Part shown: in pieces, positions 1 through 7,386 of the stretch
Layout: each line of letters starts with the position of its first letter
Position numbering within the stretch: position 1 is the first letter of the stretch
Assembly (NCBI GenBank): GCA_937877545.1
Contig: CALFJE010000126.1
Coordinates: 1-32,389, forward strand
DNA: 32,389 bases
Direction: 5' to 3'
DNA from: an uncultured Selenomonadales bacterium
Lineage (GTDB): Bacteria > Bacillota > Negativicutes > Selenomonadales > Selenomonadaceae
Made by a program: the position numbers and the translations under genes
The notes under the pieces: generated by a model
Told to the model about the DNA's origin: nothing
Databases searched by the model: none
Seen by the model: the letters and a program-made list of their open reading frames with translations, nothing else

Positions 1-14
1 AAGGAGGTTTTGGC

Positions 15-719
15 ATGGAGCATTTGACGCGGCGGATTGAAAATTATTGGGACGGGCGCAGTAAGGATTTCAGCAAGTCGCGCCGCTTGGAGCTTGACGG
101 CGTTGACGGCGCGGCGTGGCGTAATATCTTCAAAAAAAATCTGCCCGCCGGCAAGAGCTTGAAGATTCTCGACGTGGGGACGGGCGCGGGATTTTTCGCG
201 GCGATTCTGTCCAAGTTGGGGCATAAGGTCACGGGCGTAGACATGTCGGCTAAAATGCTCGGCGAGGCGCGAAAGAATTTGCGTGAGCTGAAACTGCCCG
301 CCGAATTCAAGCGCATGAACGCTCAAGCCCTCGACTTCGCCGACGAAACTTTTGACGCGGTGGTCACGCGAAATTTAACGTGGACGCTTCCCGACGTCAA
401 GGCGGCTTATCGCGAGTGGCGACGGGTCTTGAAGGTCGGCGGCGTGCTGATGAATTTCGACTCGGATTACGGCGACAAAATATTTTCGGACGAGTTCTAT
501 ACACAATCCAAAGTCAGCGACGCGCAACTAAGCGAGTGCGACGCGATTAAGAATTCGTTGGCGATAAGTAGCAGACGCCGCCCCATGTGGGACGCGGGCT
601 TTTTGGAGGGGATAAACTTCAGCGTGCGGCTTGACGAGGACATATCGCACGCCGTCCACAAGGATAAACGTTGCGATTATGATTCGGTGCCGCTGTTCGC
701 GATTTGCGCCGTCAAATAA
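15..719 (+). CDS. Class I SAM-dependent methyltransferase
   Basis: Predicted cytosolic methyltransferase of 234 residues. The sequence shows the Rossmann-type SAM-binding motif I (ILDVGTGAGFF, about residues 50-60), an acidic residue at the end of strand 2 (VTGVDMS) and a motif IV-like segment (FDAVVTRNLTWTLPD), the usual Methyltransf_11/25 layout. The substrate cannot be read from the sequence. The start is chosen because AAGGAGGT lies at positions 1-8, six bases before the ATG. The gene converges on the gene pair at 766-1446, and a two-way hairpin terminator lies between them. Family assignment is firm; no specific function is assigned. Confidence 0.88.
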   Translation: MEHLTRRIENYWDGRSKDFSKSRRLELDGVDGAAWRNIFKKNLPAGKSLKILDVGTGAGFFAAILSKLGHKVTGVDMSAKMLGEARKNLRELKLPAEFKRMNAQALDFADETFDAVVTRNLTWTLPDVKAAYREWRRVLKVGGVLMNFDSDYGDKIFSDEFYTQSKVSDAQLSECDAIKNSLAISSRRRPMWDAGFLEGINFSVRLDEDISHAVHKDKRCDYDSVPLFAICAVK

Positions 720-724
720 ATTTA

Positions 725-761
725 AAACCCGCTCAGGTTCAAACGCCCGGCGGGTTTTTTT
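725..761. terminator. Bidirectional intrinsic terminator
   Basis: AAACCCGC (725-732) pairs with GCGGGTTT (750-757). It is followed by a T-run on the plus strand, and by TTTTAAATTT on the minus strand, so it can end both the methyltransferase transcript and the convergent minus-strand pair. Confidence 0.8.
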
Positions 762-765
762 ATTA

Positions 766-1107
766 TCAGAGCTGAATGCGTCTGCCTTGAGCGTCAAAGG
801 GGTCGGCAATCAGGAACAACGCGCTAAGGTCGACGTGGAAAATTATCGTGTACTCGTCCTCGTCGGGCGACGCGCCGTTGAACTTGTTGCTGTACAGGAG
901 CGACGCCGCGTGGCAATAATCGTTGACCTGGTCGCCGAACGCGTTGACTTTCTTGCTGCAAATCGGCTCCAGGAACTTGAAGACGGTACCGGCGGGAAAA
1001 ATGCCGTCGACGAAAACTTTTTCGGGCAGGAAAGAATTATCCTCCACGAACGGTATCGCGACCTTCGAGCGCAGATAGAGATTGTCAAAGTCCAAATTCT
1101 TAATCAT
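766..1107 (-). CDS. Hypothetical protein downstream of STAS protein
   Basis: A 113-residue protein I do not recognise. It is rich in acidic and aromatic residues, has no membrane segment or signal peptide, and contains a run FHVDLSALFLIADPFDAQG near the C-terminus. It starts 9 bases after the stop of the STAS gene, and the SD sequence GAGGTG overlaps that stop codon, so the two are almost certainly translated from one mRNA. The tight pairing suggests a function tied to the STAS protein, for example as a regulatory partner, but nothing in the sequence shows it to be an anti-sigma kinase or phosphatase. Real as a gene; function unknown. Confidence 0.7.
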   Translation of the reverse strand: MIKNLDFDNLYLRSKVAIPFVEDNSFLPEKVFVDGIFPAGTVFKFLEPICSKKVNAFGDQVNDYCHAASLLYSNKFNGASPDEDEYTIIFHVDLSALFLIADPFDAQGRRIQL

Positions 1108-1116
1108 GGCGACACC

Positions 1117-1446
1117 TCAAAAGCTCACGGAGAATTTCGCCTTTTTGTCTTCGGCGAGCGTGAGGAAGCCGCTAAAGCCCGTCATGTCGAGGACTTCGCG
1201 GACATTTTCGCGGATGTTGCAAATCTTCATGGAGCCTTGCCTGTCCATGCGCTTTTGAGTTTTGAGCAACATGCGCAAGCCCGCCGAGGAAATATATTCC
1301 AGGTCGGCGAGGTCAATCGTCAAATCGGTGACGCCGCTCAAGGTGGCTTGCAATTCCTTATCGAGTTCAAGGGCGGTGACGGCGTCGAGGCGTCCGATTA
1401 TTTGGATTGTCATTGCCGAGCCGTCGGGGATTTTTTTTATCTGCAC
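1117..1446 (-). CDS. STAS-domain protein, anti-anti-sigma factor type
   Basis: A single STAS domain of about 109 residues. It shows the family's core pattern: a strand-rich N-terminus (MTIQIIGRLDAVTALELDKEL), the LTIDLADLEYISSAGLRML segment that contains the serine normally phosphorylated by an anti-sigma kinase (ISSAGL), and a C-terminal helix. Family members such as SpoIIAA and RsbV bind anti-sigma kinases in partner-switching circuits. No kinase or sigma factor is visible in this window. The start is set at GTG 1446-1444 because AAGGAG then sits eight bases upstream; the in-frame GTG at 1455 overlaps that SD and cannot be the start. A consensus SigA promoter lies just upstream, and the unknown 113-residue gene follows. 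Confidence 0.85.
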   Translation of the reverse strand: MQIKKIPDGSAMTIQIIGRLDAVTALELDKELQATLSGVTDLTIDLADLEYISSAGLRMLLKTQKRMDRQGSMKICNIRENVREVLDMTGFSGFLTLAEDKKAKFSVSF

Positions 1447-1469
1447 AAGAATCACTCCTTACGGCGGCG

Positions 1470-1498
1470 ATTATAATAAAAATTGGTGTAAAGGTCAA
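1470..1498 (-). promoter_or_regulatory. SigA-type promoter of the STAS operon
   Basis: On the minus strand TTGACC (1498-1493) and TATAAT (1475-1470) are separated by exactly 17 bases. This reads into the STAS gene, about 25 bases before its SD. Confidence 0.8.
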
Positions 1499-1558
1499 TT
1501 TATAAAGGCGCGGCAAGTCGGTTTCCAAAGTCGGGCGGCTAATCGCGACTGCTGTTCT

Positions 1559-1609
1559 CCCGCTTTTAAAGCGGGGCGCGGTTTGTAAAGGCGCGGCGTC
1601 TGTGATAAT
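1559..1609 (+). promoter_or_regulatory. Probable fprA promoter with upstream palindrome
   Basis: An extended -10 (TGTGATAAT, 1601-1609) lies 31 bases before the fprA start. The -35 is poor (TTTGTA or TTGTAA around 1582-1588, short spacing). A perfect palindrome, CCCGCTT-TTA-AAGCGGG (1559-1575), sits just upstream and could be an operator or a weak hairpin. Apart from this and the divergent STAS promoter I see nothing else in this gap. Confidence 0.45.
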
Positions 1610-1639
1610 ATTGGCAAAAATTTTCGGGAGGCTTTCAAT

Positions 1640-2815
1640 ATGAACAACTGCAAGGCGATTCAAATCAGCGACGGGATTTATTGGGTGGGCGCGGTCGATT
1701 GGTCGATGCGCAATTTCCACGGCTACGAGACGGGGCGCGGCTCCAGCTACAACGCCTATCTGATTCTTGACGACAAAATCACGCTCATCGACGCGGTTAA
1801 GGCGGGCTTCGAGGACGAGCTTATTGCGCGTATTTCCTCCGTCGTCGACCCCGCGCAGATTCAAGTTATCGTGTCGAGCCACGTCGAACCCGACCACAGC
1901 GGCGCGTTGAGGAATATTGCCGCGCTTGCGCCCGACGCGCAGATTATCACGACCAATCCCAACGGCTTGAAGGGTTTGACGGCGCGTTACGGCAAGTTGA
2001 ACTACAAGCCCGTCAAGGCGGGCGACGCGATTTCAATCGGCAAGCGCACGCTTAAATTCGTTCCGACGCCCATGCTCCATTGGCCCGATTCTATGGTCAC
2101 CTATTGCCCCGAAGAAAAAATTTTATTTTCCAATGACGCGTTCGGCGAACACCTTGCGACCTCCATGCGCTTCGACGACGAAAACGATTTGGAAATTATC
2201 ATGCGCGAGGCGAAGAAGTACTACGCCAATATTTTAATGCCGTTCGGCAAGCAGGCACAGACCGCGCTCAATGCCCTGGGCGGCTTGGATATTCGCATGA
2301 TAGCGACGGGACACGGCGTGATTTGGCGGACGCATATCGATAAAATTTTGGACGCTTACAAGTCGTGGAGCGCGGGCGAGGTCGAGGAGCGGGCTTGCGT
2401 CGTCTTCGACAGCATGTGGCATTCCACTGAGATTTTGGCGCAGACGATAACCGAGGCTTTTGCCGAGCGCGGTATCCCCGCCGCTTACTACGACATCAAG
2501 GCGACGCCGCTCAGCGACATTATCACCGACATTTTCACGAGCAAATATCTGGCGGTCGGTTCGCCCACGATTAACAACCAGATGATGCCGACGATTGCCG
2601 CGTTCCTGTGCTACCTGAAGGGCTTGCGCCCCGTGAATCATAAGGGCTTTGCGTTCGGCAGCTACGGCTGGGGCGGGCAGAGTATCGGCATGGTCGAGGA
2701 GGAGCTTAAGGCTTCGGGCGTGGAGATTATCCTCGACAAAATCCGCGTCGCCAACGTCCCGACCGCTCAACAACTTAACGACATCACGGCAAAAATCCTC
2801 GCGCTCAATCTTTAA
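1640..2815 (+). CDS. fprA: FprA family A-type flavoprotein (flavodiiron protein)
   Basis: Cytosolic flavodiiron protein of 391 residues that reduces O2 to water and/or NO to N2O using electrons from rubredoxin or a similar donor; typical of anaerobes handling oxygen stress. The N-terminal metallo-beta-lactamase-like domain carries the full diiron ligand set: H81-x-E83-x-D85-H86, H147 (PMLHWPD), D166 (SNDAFGEH) and H225 (ATGHGVIW). The C-terminal flavodoxin domain (about 250-391) has the FMN phosphate loop DSMWHSTE (257-264) and the later GSPTINNQ and FGSYGWGG segments. Length and domain order match two-domain FprA proteins without fused rubredoxin. SD GGGAGG precedes the ATG. The GmrSD-like gene begins 11 bases after the stop, so the two may share an mRNA. 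Confidence 0.95.
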   Translation: MNNCKAIQISDGIYWVGAVDWSMRNFHGYETGRGSSYNAYLILDDKITLIDAVKAGFEDELIARISSVVDPAQIQVIVSSHVEPDHSGALRNIAALAPDAQIITTNPNGLKGLTARYGKLNYKPVKAGDAISIGKRTLKFVPTPMLHWPDSMVTYCPEEKILFSNDAFGEHLATSMRFDDENDLEIIMREAKKYYANILMPFGKQAQTALNALGGLDIRMIATGHGVIWRTHIDKILDAYKSWSAGEVEERACVVFDSMWHSTEILAQTITEAFAERGIPAAYYDIKATPLSDIITDIFTSKYLAVGSPTINNQMMPTIAAFLCYLKGLRPVNHKGFAFGSYGWGGQSIGMVEEELKASGVEIILDKIRVANVPTAQQLNDITAKILALNL

Positions 2816-2826
2816 GGAGACCACGC

Positions 2827-4572
2827 ATGGCAAAGCAACTCAACGCCGAACAAAAGACGATTGGCGAACTTTTGGGCAAGCGCGGCGTCAAGTTCCTAAT
2901 TCCCGATTATCAGCGTCCGTATTCTTGGGGGCGCGAAGAGTGCGAAACTCTTTGGGACGACATCACCGCCTTTGCCTTCCCGTTCGATCACGAGTTTGAT
3001 TCAAACAACGATAAGTATTTCCTCGGCACGATTCTGACGTTTCAAAACGATTCATATCAAAGTGAGGTTATCGACGGGCAACAGCGTTTGATAACGTTCC
3101 TGCTTATGCTTCGAGCTTTCTACGCGGCGGCGGAGAACATTCAGTTCGACAACAAGGAGCGCGTCCTGTCGAGTATCGGGCAATGCGTTTGGCACACCGA
3201 CGAGTTCGGCAATATTAACAAAACGAGCATCAAGCTCAAATCCGAAGTCGCCTCTGAGGACGACATTGACCGATTCCAAAAGATTTTGGAGACGGGCAAA
3301 GCCGCCAAGAGCAACAAGAGCAGTTACGCCGAGAATTATCGCCTGTTCGAGAAATGGATTGCGAAATTCAAAAGCGATAACCCCGCCGGCTTTTCCTATC
3401 TGCCCATGAGGATTCTGAACAACTGTATCCTGTTGCCGATTGAGGTTGATTCGCAAAACACCGCGCTCAGGATTTTTACGACGCTCAACGACAGAGGTAT
3501 GCCTCTCACCGATTCGGACATCTTCAGGGCGCAACTCTATAAACTTTTCGCGCAGGACGGCAAACAATCGAAGGACGACTTCACGCGACGCTGGAAGGCT
3601 TTGCGGGATTTGTGCGATAAAAATTTCCACCCGCGCAGAGGCACGGCACTCGACGATTTGTTCAGGCGATATATGTATTACGCCAAGACGCGGCGGGCTG
3701 TCGAGCTCAAAGAACGTATAAGCGACACCTTCGATAAAATGCGTGACTTCTACGCTAAAGACAACTACGAACTTCTTCGCAATGCGGAGACCTTCAAGGA
3801 CTTGGAGGAGCTGGCGCAGTTTTGGGAAGACGTTGCCAATCGTAGCGAACGCTTCACGCCGCCGGTTCTGAAAAAGCTTTATGTGCTCAGCTATTCGCCT
3901 TACAACATTTGGGAATATGTAGTTTCGCTTTACTTCATGATTCACCGCAAGCTTGCCGAGGAAAAATTCTGCGCCTTCGCGGATAAGGTCATGGCGATGA
4001 TTTTGATGAATGCGATTTTAGATTTGGGCAAACAAAATATCCGTCGCCCGTTCGTGCTGGAGTTCAAGGATATTTTTAACGGAGAGATTCCGGAATTCGA
4101 CGAGCAGTTTAAACGGGAAGAAAAAATTCTGCGCGGACGATTGACGGAAACGCGATTCAGCAACAGCAAACCCGTTACGCGTGCAATGCTGGCTTGGTGG
4201 ATGTTCAGCGACCACGAACAAAATTTGCCGCCGCTCAATACCGAGCTTCATCAAGAGCACATCTACGCGAAGAATCGCCACGATTTCGAGCCGCTGAACA
4301 ATCCCGAACTCCTGGAAACTTTGGGCAACAAGGCTCTGTTGGAAAAGCGGATAAACATCGGCGCGGCGGATTATCGTTTCACTGACAAAAAGAAATATTA
4401 CTTGGGTTGGCAACCGTCGGGCAAGAAATATCAGCACGGCACATTTAATACTGAACTTCAATTCTTTGCCAACAATCTTGACGATTTCACGGAGCGCGAC
4501 ATTATCGAACGCAACGAGGAGATATTCGACGCGTTCATTACGTACCTCCGCGAACAGGATTTGCTGATTTAA
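2827..4572 (+). CDS. DUF262/DUF1524 protein, GmrSD-like type IV restriction nuclease
   Basis: A 581-residue protein with both halves of the GmrSD family fused. The N-terminal DUF262 half has IPDYQRPYSWG (about 25-35) and the nucleotide-handling motif VIDGQQRLI (residues 81-89). The C-terminal DUF1524 half has an HNH-like nuclease signature: QEHIYAKN (E477, H478) and the conserved asparagine of LGNKALLEKRIN (N501). Characterised relatives (GmrSD, BrxU) cut DNA with modified bases, so the likely role is phage defence; the modification recognised cannot be inferred. SD AAGGAG is well placed. It sits 11 bases after fprA, an odd partner that suggests insertion downstream of an existing promoter. 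The tRNA-Arg promoter begins two bases after the stop. Confidence 0.88.
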   Translation: MAKQLNAEQKTIGELLGKRGVKFLIPDYQRPYSWGREECETLWDDITAFAFPFDHEFDSNNDKYFLGTILTFQNDSYQSEVIDGQQRLITFLLMLRAFYAAAENIQFDNKERVLSSIGQCVWHTDEFGNINKTSIKLKSEVASEDDIDRFQKILETGKAAKSNKSSYAENYRLFEKWIAKFKSDNPAGFSYLPMRILNNCILLPIEVDSQNTALRIFTTLNDRGMPLTDSDIFRAQLYKLFAQDGKQSKDDFTRRWKALRDLCDKNFHPRRGTALDDLFRRYMYYAKTRRAVELKERISDTFDKMRDFYAKDNYELLRNAETFKDLEELAQFWEDVANRSERFTPPVLKKLYVLSYSPYNIWEYVVSLYFMIHRKLAEEKFCAFADKVMAMILMNAILDLGKQNIRRPFVLEFKDIFNGEIPEFDEQFKREEKILRGRLTETRFSNSKPVTRAMLAWWMFSDHEQNLPPLNTELHQEHIYAKNRHDFEPLNNPELLETLGNKALLEKRINIGAADYRFTDKKKYYLGWQPSGKKYQHGTFNTELQFFANNLDDFTERDIIERNEEIFDAFITYLREQDLLI

Positions 4573-4573
4573 G

Positions 4574-4602
4574 TTGACAATTTGGCGGGCGGTTAGTATA
4601 AT
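4574..4602 (+). promoter_or_regulatory. Consensus SigA promoter of tRNA-Arg
   Basis: TTGACA (4574-4579) and TATAAT (4597-4602) are both perfect and separated by 17 bases. The tRNA begins 21 bases after the -10 box. Confidence 0.9.
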
Positions 4603-4622
4603 CTGCGCGGTTTTAAAAGTTT

Positions 4623-4699
<77 letters not shown>

Positions 4700-4711
4700 T
4701 ACATCGAAATA

Positions 4712-4743
4712 AAAAAGTCTCGTCAATCGACGGGGCTTTTTCC
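4712..4743 (+). terminator. Intrinsic terminator after tRNA-Arg
   Basis: AAAAAGTCTCGTC pairs with GACGGGGCTTTTT (13 bp with wobbles) around an AATC loop, followed by more T residues. Confidence 0.85.
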
Positions 4744-4748
4744 GTTTT

Positions 4749-4772
4749 GTGGGGCATTTAGTGGGGCATTAA
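4749..4772. repeat. Tandem 12-bp repeat next to tRNA-Arg
   Basis: GTGGGGCATTTA (4749-4760) is followed at once by GTGGGGCATTAA (4761-4772). It lies between the tRNA terminator and the AT-rich islet. It may be a remnant of an integrase 3' end or attachment region, but no integrase gene is present and no second copy was seen at the other end of the islet. Confidence 0.45.
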
Positions 4773-4828
4773 CTGAAAGAATCAAAGGAAAGAATGAACA
4801 AGTAAGACAATATACGAATACAAGATAC

Positions 4829-4857
4829 TTGACAGAGTAAAATTTACGTTGTAAAAA
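4829..4857 (+). promoter_or_regulatory. Promoter with palindromic operator for the islet
   Basis: TTGACA (4829-4834), 17-base spacer, TAAAAA (4852-4857). The palindrome TTTAC-GTT-GTAAA (4843-4855) covers the spacer and -10 box, and a second small inverted repeat TACC-GATAA-GGTA follows (4861-4873). This is the expected place for autoregulation by the HTH protein encoded just downstream. Confidence 0.6.
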
Positions 4858-4897
4858 TTGTACCGATAAGGTAACTGTTTGAAGTAAGGTGATTGCT

Positions 4898-5983
4898 ATG
4901 GAAGGTAACGAAAATTTGGGAACAACTCATCCCGGAAAGTATCTGGCTGATAAGTTAAGGGAACAATCCATGTCTCGTAAAGAATTGGCTATTCGCACAG
5001 GTTTTTCTGAAAAACACGTCAGCACCGTCATAAACGGGCAAAAAAACATTTCGCCTTCCTTTGCCAAGAAGCTCGAATATGCTCTCAAAATTCCTGCAAG
5101 TGATTGGTTAAACCGGCAGAATGAATACGACAGTGCTCTTTTGGATTATGAAGAGAAAAATAATATCTCATCAGATGAACTTGCAATTTTGAAGCCGCTC
5201 AAAGACATTTTAGATTATATGAACCAATTTCAACTGTTACCCAAAACTCTAAGTGAACCCGAAAAGATTTTGGAACTTCGGAAACTTTTGCGGATCAGTT
5301 CACTTTCAGTCATATCAAAAATTCCTTACGACGCGGCTTATCGTGCTCAGATTTCTAACAACGTTGCGGTCGATGCTTACGTACTTTACGCTTGGCAATG
5401 TCTGTGTGAACGCTTGGCAGAAAAAGTCCCTATTGACAGCACTTTGGATAAAAGTTTACTGCGCGACAAATTGTCGAAAATTAAAAGTCTTATGTTCGCC
5501 GAAGCGAACGTCATGCAGAAACAGCTAAAAGAAATTTTTGCCGAGTGCGGCATTGCGTTTTGCATAGTAAAACATTTTCGCGGAGCTCCTGTGCAAGGTT
5601 TCATAAAGCATACAGAACGCGGACAGCTAATCTTGTGCATGACGATTCGACAAGCACGAGCCGATATTTTTTGGTTTACTCTCTTCCATGAGATTGCGCA
5701 CGTTTTGAATAACGATGCCGATGAACGATTTGTCGATTTTTCGTCAGTCAAAACCGAGATTGAAGCACGAGCGGACGAATTTGCAAGAGACATTCTACTC
5801 GACAAAAATGCTTATAAAAATTTCTTGAACACGGACGACTTTTCGGAGAGCGCAGTGAAAAAATTTGCAGCAAACCAAAATGTTTTACCCTGTATCGTCA
5901 CGGGACGTTTGCAATCTGACGGAATCATCGGCTGGGATTGTTTGTCGTCAACTTTGCTTTATTACAAATGGCCGGAAACTTAA
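4898..5983 (+). CDS. HigA/XRE-type HTH regulator fused to ImmA/IrrE-like metallopeptidase
   Basis: A 361-residue protein. Residues about 10-60 form a HigA-type helix-turn-helix (SRKELAIRTGFSEKHVSTVINGQ). The C-terminal third is an ImmA/IrrE-like zinc peptidase domain with HEIAH at about 264-268, followed by an acidic segment and EARADEFARDILL, which supplies the third ligand region. Such fusions act as repressors that also cleave partners, in mobile elements and toxin-antitoxin-like loci. The start is ATG 4898, with AGGTGA five bases upstream; an in-frame GTG at 4889 overlaps that SD. Codon use is more AT-rich than in flanking genes, suggesting recent transfer. No HigB-type toxin is visible beside it. 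Its own palindromic operator overlaps the promoter. Confidence 0.85.
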   Translation: MEGNENLGTTHPGKYLADKLREQSMSRKELAIRTGFSEKHVSTVINGQKNISPSFAKKLEYALKIPASDWLNRQNEYDSALLDYEEKNNISSDELAILKPLKDILDYMNQFQLLPKTLSEPEKILELRKLLRISSLSVISKIPYDAAYRAQISNNVAVDAYVLYAWQCLCERLAEKVPIDSTLDKSLLRDKLSKIKSLMFAEANVMQKQLKEIFAECGIAFCIVKHFRGAPVQGFIKHTERGQLILCMTIRQARADIFWFTLFHEIAHVLNNDADERFVDFSSVKTEIEARADEFARDILLDKNAYKNFLNTDDFSESAVKKFAANQNVLPCIVTGRLQSDGIIGWDCLSSTLLYYKWPET

Positions 5984-6031
5984 ATGGAGGTTTATATGAC
6001 ACAAAAAAATTCAGAATAAAAAGTTTTTGAT

Positions 6032-6682
6032 TTGGTTCATCCTCTTTATCAGCATAAGTTAAATCGATTTGGCATTCCGATAATGAACAAGGTCACAGAA
6101 GACAGATTAAATTTTGCTAACGTTCAACCATTGAATGTTCAAAATCTGTCCATTAAAAACAATAATACACGCAAACTTGTTTTGGGATTTTCCGAAGACG
6201 ATAAAATAGAGCGTTTTTACAATAGTCCTTTTAAATATATCCCTCGCTTTCAGTCGGCTTACGCAGTTGCGACGCCGGATTACAGTCTGCATCCTCAAAT
6301 GGACGTAGTATCATATCTTCATCAAATTTATAAAAATCGTCGGCTTGGGTGTTTTTGGCAAAAACATGGCATTACGGCTTTGCCCTGTGTCGGCTGGACA
6401 ACGGAAGAATGGGACGATTTGAGTTTTGCCAGTATCGAAATAGGTTCTGTCGTCGTGATTTCTACTCTCGGCAGCAAAAGAGATGTAGATTCTTTTATGC
6501 GAGGTTACAATGAGATGATTCGTCGAATTAAACCGCCTTTAATTATCGTTTACGGAGACATGTTGCCGGAAATGATTGGTCGGTTCGTAAATTTTCGTTA
6601 CGAAGATTCTTTCCAACCTAAAATTCCGTGCTGTGTTCAAGGAGTGCTTTTCGAGGTTTCGCCAATTTTTGAAAGGACGTGA
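6032..6682 (+). CDS. DUF4417 family protein, 5' end interrupted by in-frame TAA
   Basis: The protein (216 residues from TTG 6032) matches DUF4417, a family of unknown function common in phages and mobile elements. Hallmarks are FKYIPRFQSAYAVATPDYSLHPQMD, the GCFWQKHGITALPCVGW segment, the STLGSKRDVDSFMRGY segment and LIIVYGD. The natural start appears to be ATG 5996, which has GGAGG five bases upstream, but that frame meets TAA at 6017-6019 after seven codons and then continues without a break into the DUF4417 domain. Either the gene is newly broken, or translation restarts at TTG 6032 or ATG 6080, neither with a clear SD. It lies 12 bases after the HTH-peptidase gene. Confidence 0.75.
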   Translation: MVHPLYQHKLNRFGIPIMNKVTEDRLNFANVQPLNVQNLSIKNNNTRKLVLGFSEDDKIERFYNSPFKYIPRFQSAYAVATPDYSLHPQMDVVSYLHQIYKNRRLGCFWQKHGITALPCVGWTTEEWDDLSFASIEIGSVVVISTLGSKRDVDSFMRGYNEMIRRIKPPLIIVYGDMLPEMIGRFVNFRYEDSFQPKIPCCVQGVLFEVSPIFERT

Positions 6683-6687
6683 TTGTT

Positions 6688-6933
6688 ATGGTTAGCAGGA
6701 GTTCATTTAAAAATGTAAGAATTTACGCTATTGTTCAAAACGGTGCATTGAAACATCTTGCCTATTAAGATGAAAATCATAAACAGGCGGTATCCATCGA
6801 TTTACAACACGCACATCATGGCGTTCAACCGCACAAACATTTTTATTTGGATCACTCTGACAAAGGAATTCCCCTATCTGAAAAAGAAAAAGCTTTGCTC
6901 AATGAGATTAAAGAAAGGTTCGGATTGAAATGA
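6688..6933 (+). pseudogene. Small islet gene with one in-frame TAA
   Basis: A reading frame of 81 codons from ATG 6688 (SD GAAAGGA upstream, starting just after the DUF4417 stop) to TGA 6931-6933. It is interrupted by a single TAA at 6766-6768 (codon 27). After the TAA the frame stays clearly coding: DENHKQAVSIDLQHAHHG then a His-rich PHKHFYLDH and a C-terminal KEKALLNEIKERFGLK. Its final TGA overlaps the next gene's start (ATGA), a translational-coupling arrangement that supports the whole frame having been one gene. I do not recognise the family. The TAA could be a nonsense mutation or a sequencing error. Confidence 0.6.
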
Positions 6934-7277
6934 GAATCAATGAGTACAACAGTTTGGACGAATTTATTTACGAGTACGACAGCGGTCGCCGACCCTCTAC
7001 AGAAACTCAAGGGCGCAAGTTCATGGGCATTGAATTTTTATATCGCGGCGTCTATTATCGCATGTGCTGCGAGCCCGCCGAAAATGACGGCGAGCCCAGA
7101 TTTTATTACGTCTACGTCATGCACTGCGAATCGCAAGGTTATCCCACCGCCGACCGGTTTGAAGTGATTGCTCGTTACGAAAAATTCCAAGACTTACCGG
7201 AAAAATTTTTAATCGGCGGCGTTCCGTTTAAAGATGTCATAATGGACGACAACACCGAAATTCTCAGTCAAGATTAG
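6930..7277 (+). CDS. Hypothetical protein of the AT-rich islet
   Basis: A 115-residue protein I do not recognise. It is acidic and tyrosine-rich (FLYRGVYYRMCCE, PRFYYVYVMHCE), with no membrane segment or signal. The start overlaps the stop of the preceding broken gene (ATGA), so it was translated with it. Its 5' part is AT-rich like the islet and the 3' part GC-richer. It resembles small accessory proteins carried by phage-derived islands, but no function can be given. Confidence 0.65.
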   Translation: MRINEYNSLDEFIYEYDSGRRPSTETQGRKFMGIEFLYRGVYYRMCCEPAENDGEPRFYYVYVMHCESQGYPTADRFEVIARYEKFQDLPEKFLIGGVPFKDVIMDDNTEILSQD

Positions 7278-7356
7278 TCAGCTTTTCGTAGAGTTTCATC
7301 AGCTCGGCGACGATTTTTGCCTCGTCGTCCAAAATATTTTCAAAACCATATGCGAC
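7264..7356 (-). pseudogene. Possible C-terminal gene remnant
   Basis: On the minus strand a 30-codon open stretch bounded by stops reads GFENILDDEAKIVAELMKL followed by YEKLTNLD, which looks like the helical C-terminus of a real protein. It has no start codon with an SD. It fills most of the 109-base gap before the type ISP gene and overlaps the 3' end of the 115-residue gene. It could be the leftover 3' end of a displaced gene; low certainty. Confidence 0.25.
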
Positions 7357-7386
7357 TTAAAGTATTTTTCAGGAGGAGGCGGGCTC

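Noticed and set aside
631..1476. 281-codon plus-strand frame across the STAS pair
   Set aside because: It runs antisense through two SD-supported genes and a terminator, and has no SD of its own.
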